A stretch of DNA of 64,000 bases. Source: Actinoplanes lutulentus. GTDB lineage: Bacteria > Actinomycetota > Actinomycetes > Mycobacteriales > Micromonosporaceae. The translations under genes and the position numbers were made by a program. Location: positions 434,001 through 498,000 of the forward strand of contig NZ_QLMJ01000003.1 in NCBI RefSeq assembly GCF_003259845.1, written 5' to 3'. Position 1 is the stretch's first letter; every line of letters starts with the position of its first letter. Below the pieces are notes generated by a model. The model had not been told where the DNA came from, searched no databases, and saw only the letters and a list, made by a program, of their open reading frames with translations. Shown here piece by piece: positions 43,670 to 55,980 of the stretch.

Positions 43670-44773
43670 TCAGCTGATGCCCGCGTCGGTGCATGCCTTG
43701 GCGAAGTCCGCGGTGCAGAGCTCCTCCTTGGTCACGAAGCCGTCGGTCACGACGTCCTTGACGTTCGCCTTGGTGATCGACTGCGGCTTCAGCAGAACGG
43801 ACTTGACGTCCTTCTTCGACTCCGGGTCGGTGATCGAGCCGGTGGCCGAGGTCGGCGCCTGGCCCTTGGCGAGCGCGATCGCCAGCTCGGACGCCGCGTC
43901 GGCCTCCTGCTTGATGGCCTTGTAGACCGTCATGCACTGGTCGCCGACGAGCACGTTCTGGAGACCCTGAACGGTGGCGTCCTGGCCGGTGACCGGGACC
44001 TGGCCGTTCAGCTTGTTCTTCTTCAGCACCTGGATGGCCGCGTTGCCGAGACCGTCGTTGGCGGCGAGAACACCCTTGATGTCCTTGTTCGTGGTCAGCA
44101 TCTGCTCGAAGAGCGTGCCGCCCTGAACGTTGTCCCAGTCCGGAACGTCCTGGTCCGGACCCTTGGTGTACTCACCCGAGTCGAACTTCGGCTTCAGGAT
44201 CGAGTCGTAGCCCTCCTTGAAGAGGGTGGCGTTGTTGTCGGTCGGCGACCCGTTCAGGTACGCGACGACCGGCTTCGTCACCTTCTTCTCGGTGAGGCAG
44301 TCGATCAGACCCTGGCCCTGCAGCTTGCCGACCTCGACGTTGTCGAACGACACGTAGTAGTCGGCGCCACCGTTGAGGGTGAGGCGGTCGTAGTCGATGG
44401 TCGCGATACCCGCGGCCTTCGCCTTGTCCAGCACGGCCTTGCCGGTGCCGGAGTCCAGGTTGACGATGACCAGAACCTTGACGCCGCTGGAGATCATGCC
44501 GTCCGCGATCGTCTGGAACTGGGTCTTGTCACCCTGCGCGTTCTGGATGTCGGCCTCGACACCGGCCGCCTTGAAGGCGTCGGTGAGGTACTTGAGGTCG
44601 GCGGTCGCCCAGCGAGCGGAGCTCTTGGTGTCCGGCAGGATCACACCGACCTTGCCGACCGACGAGCCACTGCTGCCGCTGTCGCCGTCACTGCCACTTT
44701 CACTGCCACACGCAGCCATGCTTCCGGTGGCCAGGAGGCCGACCGCGGCAAGGGCGAACAGTCCCTTACGCAT
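43670..44773 (-). CDS. Sugar-binding lipoprotein (XylF type)
   Basis: A 367-residue periplasmic-binding-protein-like lipoprotein of the XylF/RbsB type. The lipobox ends MAAC after a Sec signal, followed by a Ser/Gly/Asp-rich spacer. The core begins VGVILPDTKSSARW, the sugar-contacting region. YYVSFDNVEVGKLQGQGLIDCL and VLAANDGLGNAAIQVLKKN are typical of xylose-binding proteins. It is the first gene of the leftward operon (binding protein, ATPase, permease, ROK regulator). Its start ATG at 44773 has AAAGGA before it. Confidence 0.92.
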   Translation of the reverse strand: MRKGLFALAAVGLLATGSMAACGSESGSDGDSGSSGSSVGKVGVILPDTKSSARWATADLKYLTDAFKAAGVEADIQNAQGDKTQFQTIADGMISSGVKVLVIVNLDSGTGKAVLDKAKAAGIATIDYDRLTLNGGADYYVSFDNVEVGKLQGQGLIDCLTEKKVTKPVVAYLNGSPTDNNATLFKEGYDSILKPKFDSGEYTKGPDQDVPDWDNVQGGTLFEQMLTTNKDIKGVLAANDGLGNAAIQVLKKNKLNGQVPVTGQDATVQGLQNVLVGDQCMTVYKAIKQEADAASELAIALAKGQAPTSATGSITDPESKKDVKSVLLKPQSITKANVKDVVTDGFVTKEELCTADFAKACTDAGIS

Positions 44774-45119
44774 TCCTTATGTCCTTTCGGGGGGTAAATC
44801 CGGGGCCTTGGTTCGGATTTGTCAGGGGTCGCTTGATGCCCGAGAAGGGCGCTTCCCCTGTGACGCCGATGGAGGAGGAACCGGTTTGTTGTGCCCGGCA
44901 ACGTATTCCCATGGTGGCCGAGAACACAAGCCGCAACGGAGGTCTATCTCGTAACGAGGGATAACAATCCGGCAACACAGCTCTGTTACCAGCAGGTACC
45001 TTGTCGTACGAAAAACGCCCCCGGATACACACGGGGTAACGCTAAGTAATGTTGGGCCCTGAAGTTGGCAGATCCCGGAAGAACAGACGTTTCCTGACTC
45101 GTACTAGGATGCTCCGACT
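44774..45119. promoter_or_regulatory. Control region of the sugar-importer operon with a palindrome at 44971-44990
   Basis: About 346 bases between the binding-protein gene and the YbaK-type gene, both leftward. It contains GGCAACA-cagctc-TGTTACC at 44971-44990, a 7-base inverted repeat with one mismatch that could be a ROK operator, and a related GTTGTGCCCGGCAAC at 44887-44901. AT-richer sequence at 44940-45050 is the likely promoter zone. No gene is visible. Confidence 0.4.
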
Positions 45120-45602
45120 TCAGCTGCGGATCGGTGCCACTGTCGCGCTGGTCAGACGAATCAGGTCGGCCGGTGCCAGGGAGACCTGGAGACCGCGGCG
45201 GCCCGCTGAGACGTACATCAGGTCGAGATCGTGCGCGGTGTCGTCGATCACCGTGGGGAGTCGGCGGCGCTGGCCCAGCGGGCTGATCCCGCCCCGGACA
45301 TATCCGCTGCTGCGCTCGGCGGCGGCTCGATCGGCGAGGGTGGCCCGCTTGCCTCCGGCGGCCTGCGCGAGCGCTTTCAGGTCGAGGTCGCCGGTCACCG
45401 GTACGACCCCGACGATCAGTTTCCCGTCGACCTCGGCGATCAGCGTCTTGAAGAGGCTCGCGGGCGCGACGCCCAGGAACTCGGCGACCAGAGCGCCGTA
45501 GTTCGGCGAGTCGGGCGACACCTCGTACGGATGAAGGGTGTGCGCGACCCGCTCGGCGGTCAGCACGACGGTGGCCGGCGTGCCGGCCGCTTTCTTCGCC
45601 AT
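45120..45602 (-). CDS. ybaK: Cys-tRNA(Pro)/Cys-tRNA deacylase, YbaK/EbsC family
   Basis: A 160-residue protein of the YbaK family, which hydrolyses Cys wrongly attached to tRNA-Pro and so protects translation. The family core is visible as LFKTLIAEVDGKLIVGVVPVTGDLDLKALA with the conserved Lys, and RGGISPLGQRRRLPTVID with the Gly-Gly-Ile/Ser-Pro loop. Length equals the family norm. ATG at 45602 is preferred over 45611 because MAKKxxGTPA is the usual N terminus. It lies 18 bases downstream of the methyltransferase gene and probably shares its transcript. Confidence 0.9.
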   Translation of the reverse strand: MAKKAAGTPATVVLTAERVAHTLHPYEVSPDSPNYGALVAEFLGVAPASLFKTLIAEVDGKLIVGVVPVTGDLDLKALAQAAGGKRATLADRAAAERSSGYVRGGISPLGQRRRLPTVIDDTAHDLDLMYVSAGRRGLQVSLAPADLIRLTSATVAPIRS

Positions 45603-45620
45603 GCGGGGCACGCTACCCCG

Positions 45621-46808
45621 CTACGACTCGGTGGTGATCAACGCCACCGGCGCGCCCGCGACCCGGGTCAGCACCAGGCCGGCGCCGTTCGGCCCGGAGA
45701 GGCGCAGATCCTTTCGCAGCTGGTCCGGCACCAGGGCCGAGCCGCGCTTGCGGATCTCCAGCCGCCCGACGCCCCGCTCCCGCAGCAGCGCCCGCAGCTT
45801 CTTCAGGGAGAACGGCAGCACGTCGGTCACACCGAGCCGCCGGGCGAACGGCGTGTCCACCGGGTCGTCGGTGTAGACGTACGCGATGTCCGGATCGCCG
45901 AGCCGCCCGCCGACCGTCTCGGCGAACTCGGCCACCAGGTGCGAGCGGACCACGGCCGGGTCCGGGTCGTACAGGTACGCGCCGACCGGGCCCACCGGCG
46001 CGGCCTCGACACCGGATCCGGTGAGCTCCGCGACTCCGGAGGCGCCCAGCAGCGACGCCCGGCGCGGATCCCGGGCGAGCGGCCCGCACCAGAAGGCCGC
46101 CTCGACCAGGTCACCACCGACGCTGACCCACTCACCCTCGGCGCCCGGCGGCAGCAGGCCGTGGTCGATGCCGGGCGCGAGTTTCAGCACGGTCCGCGGC
46201 ACCCGCTGCGGCAGCGCCGCCACGAAGTCCCACGGCGGCGAGTACGACTTCGGGTCGAACACCCGCCCCCGGCCGGCCTGACGGCGTGCCGGGTCGGCGA
46301 AGACCGCGTCGTACGCCTCGACCTCGACAGTGGTGGCGTCCGCGCACTCCACCGTGATCATGTCGGTCAGGCCGAGCGCCTCGACGTTGGCGGCGGCGAC
46401 AGCGGCGGTCAGCGGGTCGGCGTCGACCGCGTACACCCGGATGCCCCGGCGTGCCACGGCGAAGGCGTCGGTGCCGAGACCGCAACCCAGGTCGGTGAGC
46501 GAGCGCACATCCGCGGCGGCGAGCCGCTCCGCCCGGCGGGCCGCGACACCCCCACGGGTGGCCTGTTCCAGCCCCGGGCGGGTGAAGAACATCCGCGCGG
46601 CGTCCGGCCCGAACTTCATCGCCGCGCGGCCGCGCAAACTAGCCTGGGTCAAGGCGGCTGCCGCGAGTTCCGCGCCGATGCCCCGGGCCCGGACGGCCGA
46701 GGCAGCGGCGAGAGGCTCGATGTCAGCCACCTCAGCCGCCACGGCCAGGGCTTCGACCCCTTCCGGGGTACGTAATGCAGAGAGCAGCTCAGGTGTCACG
46801 ACAGGCAT
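45621..46808 (-). CDS. Class I SAM-dependent methyltransferase with THUMP-like domain
   Basis: A 395-residue protein. The SAM-binding fold runs from TDLGCGLGTDAFAVARRG, through the acidic YAVDADP, to the motif VFADPARR, which resembles the DPPY-type catalytic loop of RNA or DNA base methyltransferases. The N-terminal 95 residues are helical, and the C-terminal 100 residues (LPFSLKKLRALLRERGVGRLEIRKRGSA) match the THUMP-like domain that binds nucleic acid in this actinobacterial family. An RNA target is likely but not known. It is divergent from groES, so the CIRCE region also contains its promoter. Confidence 0.85.
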   Translation of the reverse strand: MPVVTPELLSALRTPEGVEALAVAAEVADIEPLAAASAVRARGIGAELAAAALTQASLRGRAAMKFGPDAARMFFTRPGLEQATRGGVAARRAERLAAADVRSLTDLGCGLGTDAFAVARRGIRVYAVDADPLTAAVAAANVEALGLTDMITVECADATTVEVEAYDAVFADPARRQAGRGRVFDPKSYSPPWDFVAALPQRVPRTVLKLAPGIDHGLLPPGAEGEWVSVGGDLVEAAFWCGPLARDPRRASLLGASGVAELTGSGVEAAPVGPVGAYLYDPDPAVVRSHLVAEFAETVGGRLGDPDIAYVYTDDPVDTPFARRLGVTDVLPFSLKKLRALLRERGVGRLEIRKRGSALVPDQLRKDLRLSGPNGAGLVLTRVAGAPVALITTES

Positions 46809-46826
46809 TCTCCCTGGCGTGACAGG

Positions 46827-46853
46827 CTGGCACTCTGGTTGACGGAGTGCTAG
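46827..46853. promoter_or_regulatory. CIRCE element 1 (HrcA operator)
   Basis: CTGGCACTC-N9-GAGTGCTAG matches the CIRCE consensus TTAGCACTC-N9-GAGTGCTAA at 15 of 18 arm positions. Its spacer contains most of the groES -35 box, so bound HrcA would block the promoter. HrcA itself is not encoded in the window. Confidence 0.9.
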
Positions 46854-46867
46854 TTCCGGAATAGTCT
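46839..46867 (+). promoter_or_regulatory. groES-groEL promoter
   Basis: TTGACG (46839-46844) and TAGTCT (46862-46867) are separated by 17 bases, a good primary-sigma promoter. The start of transcription is expected near 46874, inside the second CIRCE element. The leader to groES is about 155 bases. Confidence 0.85.
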
Positions 46868-46871
46868 CCGA

Positions 46872-46898
46872 TTAGCACTCTCAACATGAGGGTGCCAA
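46872..46898. promoter_or_regulatory. CIRCE element 2 (HrcA operator)
   Basis: TTAGCACTC-N9-GGGTGCCAA has a perfect left arm and a right arm with two changes from GAGTGCTAA. It covers the predicted transcription start. Centres of the two CIRCE elements are 45 bases apart. Confidence 0.92.
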
Positions 46899-47028
46899 TC
46901 GCCCGGCCCGTCCGGACGGTTAGGCACCAGGCGGACCGGCACCCGCGACGACGGCCCCGCCCGGTGGCATGAGGCATGAGACCGGCCTGGTTCATGGCCG
47001 GCAAACCTGTACCCAGGAGGGTATGCCC

Positions 47029-47337
47029 GTGACTACCGCGACCAAGGTTGCGATCAAGCCGCTCGAGGACCGCATCGTGGTCCAGGCGAACGAGGCTGAG
47101 ACCACGACCGCTTCCGGCATCGTGATCCCCGACACCGCCAAGGAGAAGCCGCAGGAGGGCACCGTCCTTGCTGTCGGCCCCGGCCGGATCGACGACAAGG
47201 GCAACCGCGTTCCGCTCGACGTCCAGGTCGGCGACGTGGTCCTCTACTCGAAGTACGGCGGCACCGAGGTCAAGTACGCCGGCGAGGAGTACCTGGTGCT
47301 CTCCGCCCGCGACGTCCTCGCGGTCATCGAGAAGTAA
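47029..47337 (+). CDS. groES: Co-chaperonin GroES
   Basis: A 102-residue GroES, the lid of the GroEL folding chamber. The sequence [14 protein letters not shown], the mobile loop around [22 protein letters not shown], and [23 protein letters not shown] are fully typical. GTG at 47029 is chosen because AGGAGG ends eight bases before it and the protein then aligns with other actinobacterial GroES; an ATG two codons earlier at 47023 is only two bases from that site. It is the first gene of the groES-groEL operon under two CIRCE elements, so it is induced when HrcA is released during heat shock. Confidence 0.96.
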   Translation: MTTATKVAIKPLEDRIVVQANEAETTTASGIVIPDTAKEKPQEGTVLAVGPGRIDDKGNRVPLDVQVGDVVLYSKYGGTEVKYAGEEYLVLSARDVLAVIEK

Positions 47338-47409
47338 GACCTAACTGATTGCGCCTGCGCCCTGTTCCGATATGTCGGGGCAGGGCGCCGGTGCGTGAAG
47401 GGACCATAG

Positions 47410-50836
<3,427 letters not shown>

Positions 50837-50840
<4 letters not shown>

Positions 50841-52522
50841 GGCTGATCCTCGCGCAGCACCATCCGTGCGTACCCGGGTGTGGAGCGGAGCAGGTCCTGG
50901 TGCGGGCCGGCCGCGACCAGCTGTCCACTCTCGACGTAACAGACGTGGTCGGCGCGGCTCAGCAGCAGCGGGCTGGACGTGCAGACGACAGTGGTACGCC
51001 CGGACCGCGCCGCCCGCAGCCGGTCGGCGATCAGCGCCTCGGTGTGCGCGTCGACCGCGTTCGTCGGCTCGACCAGGATCAGCACCTCCGGGTTCACGAT
51101 CAGCGCGCGGGCCAGGCGCAGCCGCTGCTGCTGGCCGCCGGAGAAGGACTGGCCGCGTTCGGCGACGACGCCGTCCACCCCGTCCGGCAGGCCGTCGACG
51201 ATGCCGGTCGCGGCCGCCGCCTCCAGGGCCTCCGGGAGGGCGCCGGTCGCGTACGGGTCCAGATCGGACACCAGCGGGCCGGCGAACAGGCGCGCGTCGT
51301 TGTCCGCCACCAGGATCCGCTTCCGGATCTCGGCGAGGTCCCCGGCGGCAAGCGGGACGCCGCCAAGAGTGGAGCCGTCCTCATACCGGCCGAGGCGGTC
51401 GGCAATCCGGGCAGCCTCGGACGGGAGGGCCGCGACGATCGCGGTCATCAGACCGGCCGGCACACACACTCCGGATTCCTGGTCACGAAGCTCACCGGCG
51501 GGCAGCGGCACCGGATCGTCCGGTTCGGTCAGCTCCGGTTCCACGGTGAGCATCGCCACCACCCGGCGGCTCGACACGTGCCCTCTGGTGATCTTGTCGA
51601 CCGCCTCGGTGAGCTGCCGCAACGGCGCCACCAGGAACGCCGCGTACGCGTAGAACGACACCAGCTGACCGACCGTGATCTCCCCTTTCCAGGCGGATCG
51701 CGCGCCCAGCCACGTCAGCAGGACCAGGAAGACTCCGGGCAGCAGCACCTGGGCCGCCTCGAGAAGTGCTTCGACCTTCGCTGTGCGTACCCCCGCCGCG
51801 CGCAGCGCCTGAGACGCGGCGCGATAGCGCGCCGCCATGATTGGCTCACCACCCACGCCGCGCAGCACTCGCAACCCGGACACCAGGTCGGCGGCCTGGC
51901 CGGTCAGCCGGCCCTGAAGCGTGCGATACGCCCGCTGGCGGCGATGCAGCGGACCGATCAGCAGGCCCACCACCATCATCATGATCGGTACGCCGATCAG
52001 CACGATCATCCCGATCGGGACCGAGATCCGCAGCAGCAGCACGGTGACCACACCGACCGCCAGCAGCGACCCGATCCCCCGCGAGACGAGGTCGACGGCG
52101 CTGCCGATGTGGCTGATGTCCGAGGTGCCGATCGCCACCACCTCGCCGGCGTCGAGGCGTCGCGGCAGTGTGGCGCCGAGCCGGTTCGCCTGGCGCACCA
52201 CCACCTGGACGGTCCGGAACGCGGCGCCCAGCCAGTTGGTGACCGCGAACCGGTGCCGCATGATGCCGGCGACCGCCTGCACCGTGCCGACGCCGAGCAG
52301 CAGCAGCGTCCAGCCGGCGAGCTCCCGGCTGTCATAGGCGACGGCCGCGTCCACTGCCTCGCCGACCATCGCGGGCGCCAGCGACTGGCAACCCATCCAG
52401 ATGACCGCGAGGACGGCCGCGGCGACGACCGTCAGTCGGGAACGCCGGACCAACCAGAACAGAAATCGGGCGGCGGACCGGGAGTCGGGAAGGCCGGGTT
52501 CGTGCTCGGGCAGTCTTCGCAT
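50837..52522 (-). CDS. ABC exporter half-transporter with non-catalytic ATPase domain
   Basis: A 561-residue partner of the downstream exporter subunit. The membrane domain has six helices. In the ATPase domain the Walker A is replaced by AIVAALPSEA (361-370) with no Gly-Lys-Ser, Walker B reads LILVEP (Asp to Val) and the switch His is missing (CTSSPLL), so it cannot hydrolyse ATP. The signature FSGGQQQR (460-467) is intact, the reverse of its partner. Together they can form exactly one normal ATP site. The gene starts with ATG at 52522 and overlaps the next gene by four bases. Confidence 0.9.
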
Positions 52523-52564
52523 CAGGCCCCGACGGTAAATGCCGGGTGCCCTGACTGCGACCGG

Positions 52565-52819
52565 TCAGCGATCGACGGGTGTGAAATCCCAGACGTGCGG
52601 AGTGCGTGCTACCAGCTTCTCCGGCGGGGTCGGCATGCTCTCCGGGGTGTTACGCCATTTGGTGATGACGACGATGCGTTGATCGGTGGACGAATAGACG
52701 TCACTCGACACATGTTGTGGCAGCACCTCCAACGAGGGCACCGCCGTGTCACAGACCCAGCTCAGCAGCTCGTCGAAGCCGCTGCGCGAGGCCCGCACCT
52801 CCCACATCCGCGCGATCAT
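52565..52819 (-). CDS. Small ABM-like (antibiotic biosynthesis monooxygenase fold) protein
   Basis: An 84-residue protein with a dimeric alpha-beta barrel pattern: MWEVRASRSGFDELLSWV, a middle strand with SSDVYSSTDQRIVVITKW, and a C-terminal FTPVD. This resembles ABM/heme-degrading monooxygenase-like small proteins. No catalytic residues can be assigned. It starts nine bases after the tsaD stop and is probably the last gene of the long leftward operon. It could instead be a hypothetical protein of another fold. Confidence 0.65.
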   Translation of the reverse strand: MIARMWEVRASRSGFDELLSWVCDTAVPSLEVLPQHVSSDVYSSTDQRIVVITKWRNTPESMPTPPEKLVARTPHVWDFTPVDR

Positions 52820-52828
52820 GCCCGATTC

Positions 52829-53881
52829 CTACCCCGCGACACTGACCTCGGTCAAACTCATGGCCGAGTCAGCCGGAAGATCAAGACGGCTCGGGGCGAC
52901 GCCGGCCGCGACGAGATGCGAGCCGAGTGCCGCGACCATCGCGCCGTTGTCGGTACACAGACCAGGCCTGGGTACGCGTACCAGAATCCCGTGCTTGGCC
53001 GCGCGCTGTTCAGCGAGCACCCGCAGCCGCGAGTTGGCCGCCACGCCACCGCCGATGACCAGCGTCTTCACGCCATTCGTCAGGCAGGCATCGATTGCTT
53101 TCGCGGTCAGCACGTCGCAGACCGCCTCCTGGAAACTGGCCGACACGTCGGCCACCGGCACCGGCTCGCCGGCACGTTCCCGGGCCTCCACCCAGCGCGC
53201 CACGGCCGTCTTGAGCCCCGAGAAGGAGAAGTCGAACCGGTGCGCGGCCTGATCCTTCGGCGCGGTCAGCCCGCGCGGGAACGCGATCTTCCGGCTGTCC
53301 CCGGAGACGGCCGTCCGATCGATGATCGGGCCGCCCGGGAAACCGAGCCCGAGCAGCCGGGCCACCTTGTCGAACGCCTCGCCGGCCGCGTCGTCGATGG
53401 TCGCGCCGAGCGGCGTGACACCGGCCGTCAGGTCGTCGACCAGCAACAACGAGGAGTGCCCACCGGAGACCAGCATCGCGATCGCCGGCTCGGGCAGCGG
53501 GCCGTGCTCCAAAGTGTCCACCGCGACGTGCGCGGCCAGGTGGTTCACGCCGTAGATCGGCTTCTCGGCGGCCAACGCGTAACCCTTTGCCGCCGCCACG
53601 CCGACCAGCAGGGCGCCGGCCAGGCCGGGACCGCTGGTCACCGCGATCGCGTCGATGTCGGCGAGGGTCACCCCGGCCTCGTCGAGGGCGCGCTGCATGG
53701 TCGGCACCATCGCCTCCAGGTGCGCGCGGCTGGCCACCTCGGGCACCACCCCGCCGAACCGGGCATGCTGGTCCACACTGGATGCCAGCGCGTCGGCGAG
53801 CAGGGTGTGCCCGCGCACGATGCCGATGCCGGTCTCGTCGCAGGAGGTCTCGATCCCGAGAACCAGGGGTTCGTCACGCAT
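52829..53881 (-). CDS. tsaD: tRNA N6-threonylcarbamoyladenosine transferase TsaD
   Basis: A 350-residue TsaD, which transfers the threonylcarbamoyl group to A37 of ANN-decoding tRNAs. The N-terminal IETSCDETG phosphate loop, the metal ligands His114 and His118 in [15 protein letters not shown] and [11 protein letters not shown] are all present, and the length is normal. TsaB and TsaE, its partners, are encoded in the same operon. It overlaps rimI by eight bases. Confidence 0.96.
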   Translation of the reverse strand: MRDEPLVLGIETSCDETGIGIVRGHTLLADALASSVDQHARFGGVVPEVASRAHLEAMVPTMQRALDEAGVTLADIDAIAVTSGPGLAGALLVGVAAAKGYALAAEKPIYGVNHLAAHVAVDTLEHGPLPEPAIAMLVSGGHSSLLLVDDLTAGVTPLGATIDDAAGEAFDKVARLLGLGFPGGPIIDRTAVSGDSRKIAFPRGLTAPKDQAAHRFDFSFSGLKTAVARWVEARERAGEPVPVADVSASFQEAVCDVLTAKAIDACLTNGVKTLVIGGGVAANSRLRVLAEQRAAKHGILVRVPRPGLCTDNGAMVAALGSHLVAAGVAPSRLDLPADSAMSLTEVSVAG

Positions 53882-54311
53882 CGCGCATCATCACCAGGGC
53901 GTCCGTGTTGCTGGGTTGGTAGTAACCGCGCCGGATTCCGACCGGCTCGAAGTCATAACTCGCGTACAGCGCCTGCGCCGGCGCGTTGTCGACGGCGACC
54001 TCCAGCAGGGTCTTGCGTACCCCGCGCGCGGCCGCCTCGGCCAGCAGCGCCTCGAGCAGCCGGCGTCCGAGGCCGCGGCGTTGCGCGTCCCGGCGTACCG
54101 CGATGTTCTGCACCCAGGACTCCTCCGGGTCGACGACCGAGAGCCCGGCGTAACCGAGCACCTTCTCGTCCTCGACCGCGACCAGGTAGTGATGCCCCTG
54201 CGCCAGCTCGTTCCAGAACATCGCAGCGGACCATTTCTCCGGACCGAAGAGGTCCTCCTCGACCGGCAGCACCTGACCGATGTGCCACCAGCGGAAACGC
54301 TCGATCCGCAT
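53874..54311 (-). CDS. rimI: Ribosomal protein-alanine N-acetyltransferase RimI
   Basis: A 145-residue GNAT acetyltransferase. The acetyl-CoA loop is [18 protein letters not shown], preceded by the VQNIAV strand and followed by the typical [23 protein letters not shown] motif. RimI acetylates the N terminus of ribosomal protein S18 in E. coli; actinobacterial homologues next to tsaB/tsaD are often annotated the same way and may have wider targets. It shares one base with tsaB (TGATG) and eight with tsaD. Confidence 0.92.
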   Translation of the reverse strand: MRIERFRWWHIGQVLPVEEDLFGPEKWSAAMFWNELAQGHHYLVAVEDEKVLGYAGLSVVDPEESWVQNIAVRRDAQRRGLGRRLLEALLAEAAARGVRKTLLEVAVDNAPAQALYASYDFEPVGIRRGYYQPSNTDALVMMRDA

Positions 54312-55108
54312 CAGGTCAGCACCGGCTTGCGCGCGGCCGGCTCCACCGCATCGGGCCGCCGCAGATAAAGGGGCGTCAGCACCTCACTCGGCGCTTCGCC
54401 GCGGATCTTCGCCGCGGCGAGCGCCACGAGAGCGGCTCCCGGCGGATAGAGGAGATGCTCTTCCACGGGTACGCCGAAAAGGTCGCCGTATTTCAGCGCA
54501 CCCTCGCCTGCAGCGCGATCGACGAGCCCCGCAAGGCCGCCACCCACCGCGTCACCCAGCAGCCCGGCAGCCAGCGGCCCGGCGCCCAGCGAGCTGGCGC
54601 CCAGCGAGCCGGCATCCAGCGGCCCGGAGCCCAGCGAGTCGGCGGGCAGCGAGCCGGCGGCGAGGAGGGCGGCCACGTCCGCCGGTTTGGCTACGTCGGG
54701 GCCGGTCAGTCGCTCGCCGTCCTGATATGTCGCGAAATAGACCTCGCGGCGCCGGGCGTCCGTCGCGATCAGCACCCGGCCCGGACCTGCGGCGCGGCCC
54801 AGACCGTCGAGCGAGCAGACGCCGTAAGTCGGGATGTCCAGCGCCTGGCCCATGCTCGCCGCCGTGGCGAGACCAACCCGCAGGCCGGTGTACGGCCCCG
54901 GCCCAAGACCCGCCACGATCGCCGTCAGATCACGCGGCCGGTAACCCGCCTCGGCCAGCACCGCGGCGATCTCCGGGGCGAGTTTCTCCCCGTGCGCCCG
55001 CGGGTCGACAGTACGGCTTTCCGCAACGCCGAAGAGGCCGTCAGCGGTCACCTCGACGAGCGCCGCCGTGGAGGCGGGTGTGGCGGTGTCCAGAGCTAAA
55101 ACGAGCAC
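54311..55108 (-). CDS. tsaB: tRNA threonylcarbamoyladenosine biosynthesis protein TsaB, with repeat insertion
   Basis: A 265-residue TsaB, the non-catalytic partner that supports TsaD. The N-terminal ALDTATPASTAAL and the GLGPGPYTGLRVGLATA block are typical, and the fold is the HUF1/ASKHA type. Between about residues 150 and 185 the protein has seven pentapeptide repeats of the type AGSLG, coded by a 15-bp tandem array, which ordinary TsaB lacks. Start is GTG at 55108. The frame is open far upstream through a repetitive region that is not conserved. Confidence 0.92.
   Translation of the reverse strand: MLVLALDTATPASTAALVEVTADGLFGVAESRTVDPRAHGEKLAPEIAAVLAEAGYRPRDLTAIVAGLGPGPYTGLRVGLATAASMGQALDIPTYGVCSLDGLGRAAGPGRVLIATDARRREVYFATYQDGERLTGPDVAKPADVAALLAAGSLPADSLGSGPLDAGSLGASSLGAGPLAAGLLGDAVGGGLAGLVDRAAGEGALKYGDLFGVPVEEHLLYPPGAALVALAAAKIRGEAPSEVLTPLYLRRPDAVEPAARKPVLT
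54555..54659 (-). repeat. Seven 15-bp in-frame tandem repeats inside tsaB
   Basis: Seven 15-base units run from 54555 to 54659 with no gap, each close to CCCAGCGAGCCGGCG. They encode pentapeptides such as AGSLG, ADSLG and AGPLA. Because the unit is a multiple of three, copy-number change would keep the frame. Confidence 0.9.
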
Positions 55109-55139
55109 ACCTGACCCTAGCGCGGGCCCGATCCAGTCA

Positions 55140-55300
55140 GCCGCCACCCGGCCCACGCGCGAGGCACCCGGCCCACGTACGAGCCGCCCGGGCCCACGCG
55201 CGAGCCACCCGGCCCACGCGGCGGGGCGCCAGCACACGCGCGAGGCGCCGGCCCACGCGCGAGGCGCCCGGGCCCACGCGCGAGCCACCCGGCCCGCCGC
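55140..55300. repeat. About seven degenerate 20-22-bp repeats between tsaB and ung
   Basis: Copies of CCGGCCCACGCGCGAGCCACC-like units, somewhat irregular in length, fill the gap between tsaB and ung. The region would be transcribed as the leader of tsaB. I see no gene in it. Confidence 0.75.
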
Positions 55301-55305
55301 TGTGC

Positions 55306-55980
55306 TTAGCGCGGGTCCCAGTTGATCAGCGGGCGGCCGCCGTCGGCGAGGGCCTTGTTGGCGGCGCTGAACGGCCGGCTGCCGAGGAAGCCCACCCGGT
55401 TGAGCGGGCTCGGGTGCCCGGCCTCCAGAACCGCGTGCGCCGGGTTGGTGATCAGGGCTGCCTTCTTCTTGGCGTAACTCCCCCAGAGCATGAAGACGAT
55501 CCGCTCGTCGCGCTCGTTCAGCGCCCGGATCGTGGCGTCGGTGAACGCCTCCCAGCCCTTGTTGCCGTGCGAGCCGGCCTTGGCCGCGCGGACCGTCAGC
55601 ACCGCGTTGAGCAGCAGCACACCCTGCCGCGCCCAGCCGGTCAGGTCGCCGCTCGCCGGCTTGGCGATGTTGACGTCCTCGGCGAGCTCCTTGAAGACGT
55701 TGTTCAGCGACGGAGGCTTCCGCACACCCTCGCGCACGCTGAAGCTCAGCCCCTGGGCCTGCCCCGGACCGTGGTAGGGATCCTGACCCAGAATCAGCAC
55801 CCGGGTCTGCTCCGGCAGGCACAGCCGGTACGCCGCGAACAGATCCTCCACCGGCGGGTAGACGGTCTCGCTCGCATATTCAGCGGCGACGAACTCGCCC
55901 AGTTTCGCGGTGGCGTCCGCGTCGAGGAACGGCGTGAGCTCGGCACGCCACTCCGCGGGCAGCAGTTCGGTCAGGTTCAC
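55306..55980 (-). CDS. ung: Uracil-DNA glycosylase, family 1
   Basis: A 224-residue Ung that removes uracil from DNA, starting base-excision repair of deaminated cytosine, a notable load in GC-rich genomes. The water-activating GQDPYHGPGQA motif (Asp67), LLLNAVLTV with its Asn contact, and the C-terminal HPSPLN are all present. Start is GTG at 55980, overlapping the tsaE stop by four bases, so it is translationally coupled. It separates tsaE from tsaB, which are often adjacent in other actinobacteria. Confidence 0.95.
   Translation of the reverse strand: MNLTELLPAEWRAELTPFLDADATAKLGEFVAAEYASETVYPPVEDLFAAYRLCLPEQTRVLILGQDPYHGPGQAQGLSFSVREGVRKPPSLNNVFKELAEDVNIAKPASGDLTGWARQGVLLLNAVLTVRAAKAGSHGNKGWEAFTDATIRALNERDERIVFMLWGSYAKKKAALITNPAHAVLEAGHPSPLNRVGFLGSRPFSAANKALADGGRPLINWDPR

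Noticed and set aside
54311..55822. 503-residue version of TsaB reading through the upstream repeats and ung
   Set aside because: The extension is antisense or frame-shifted to ung and to GC-rich repeats; TsaB homology starts at the GTG at 55108.
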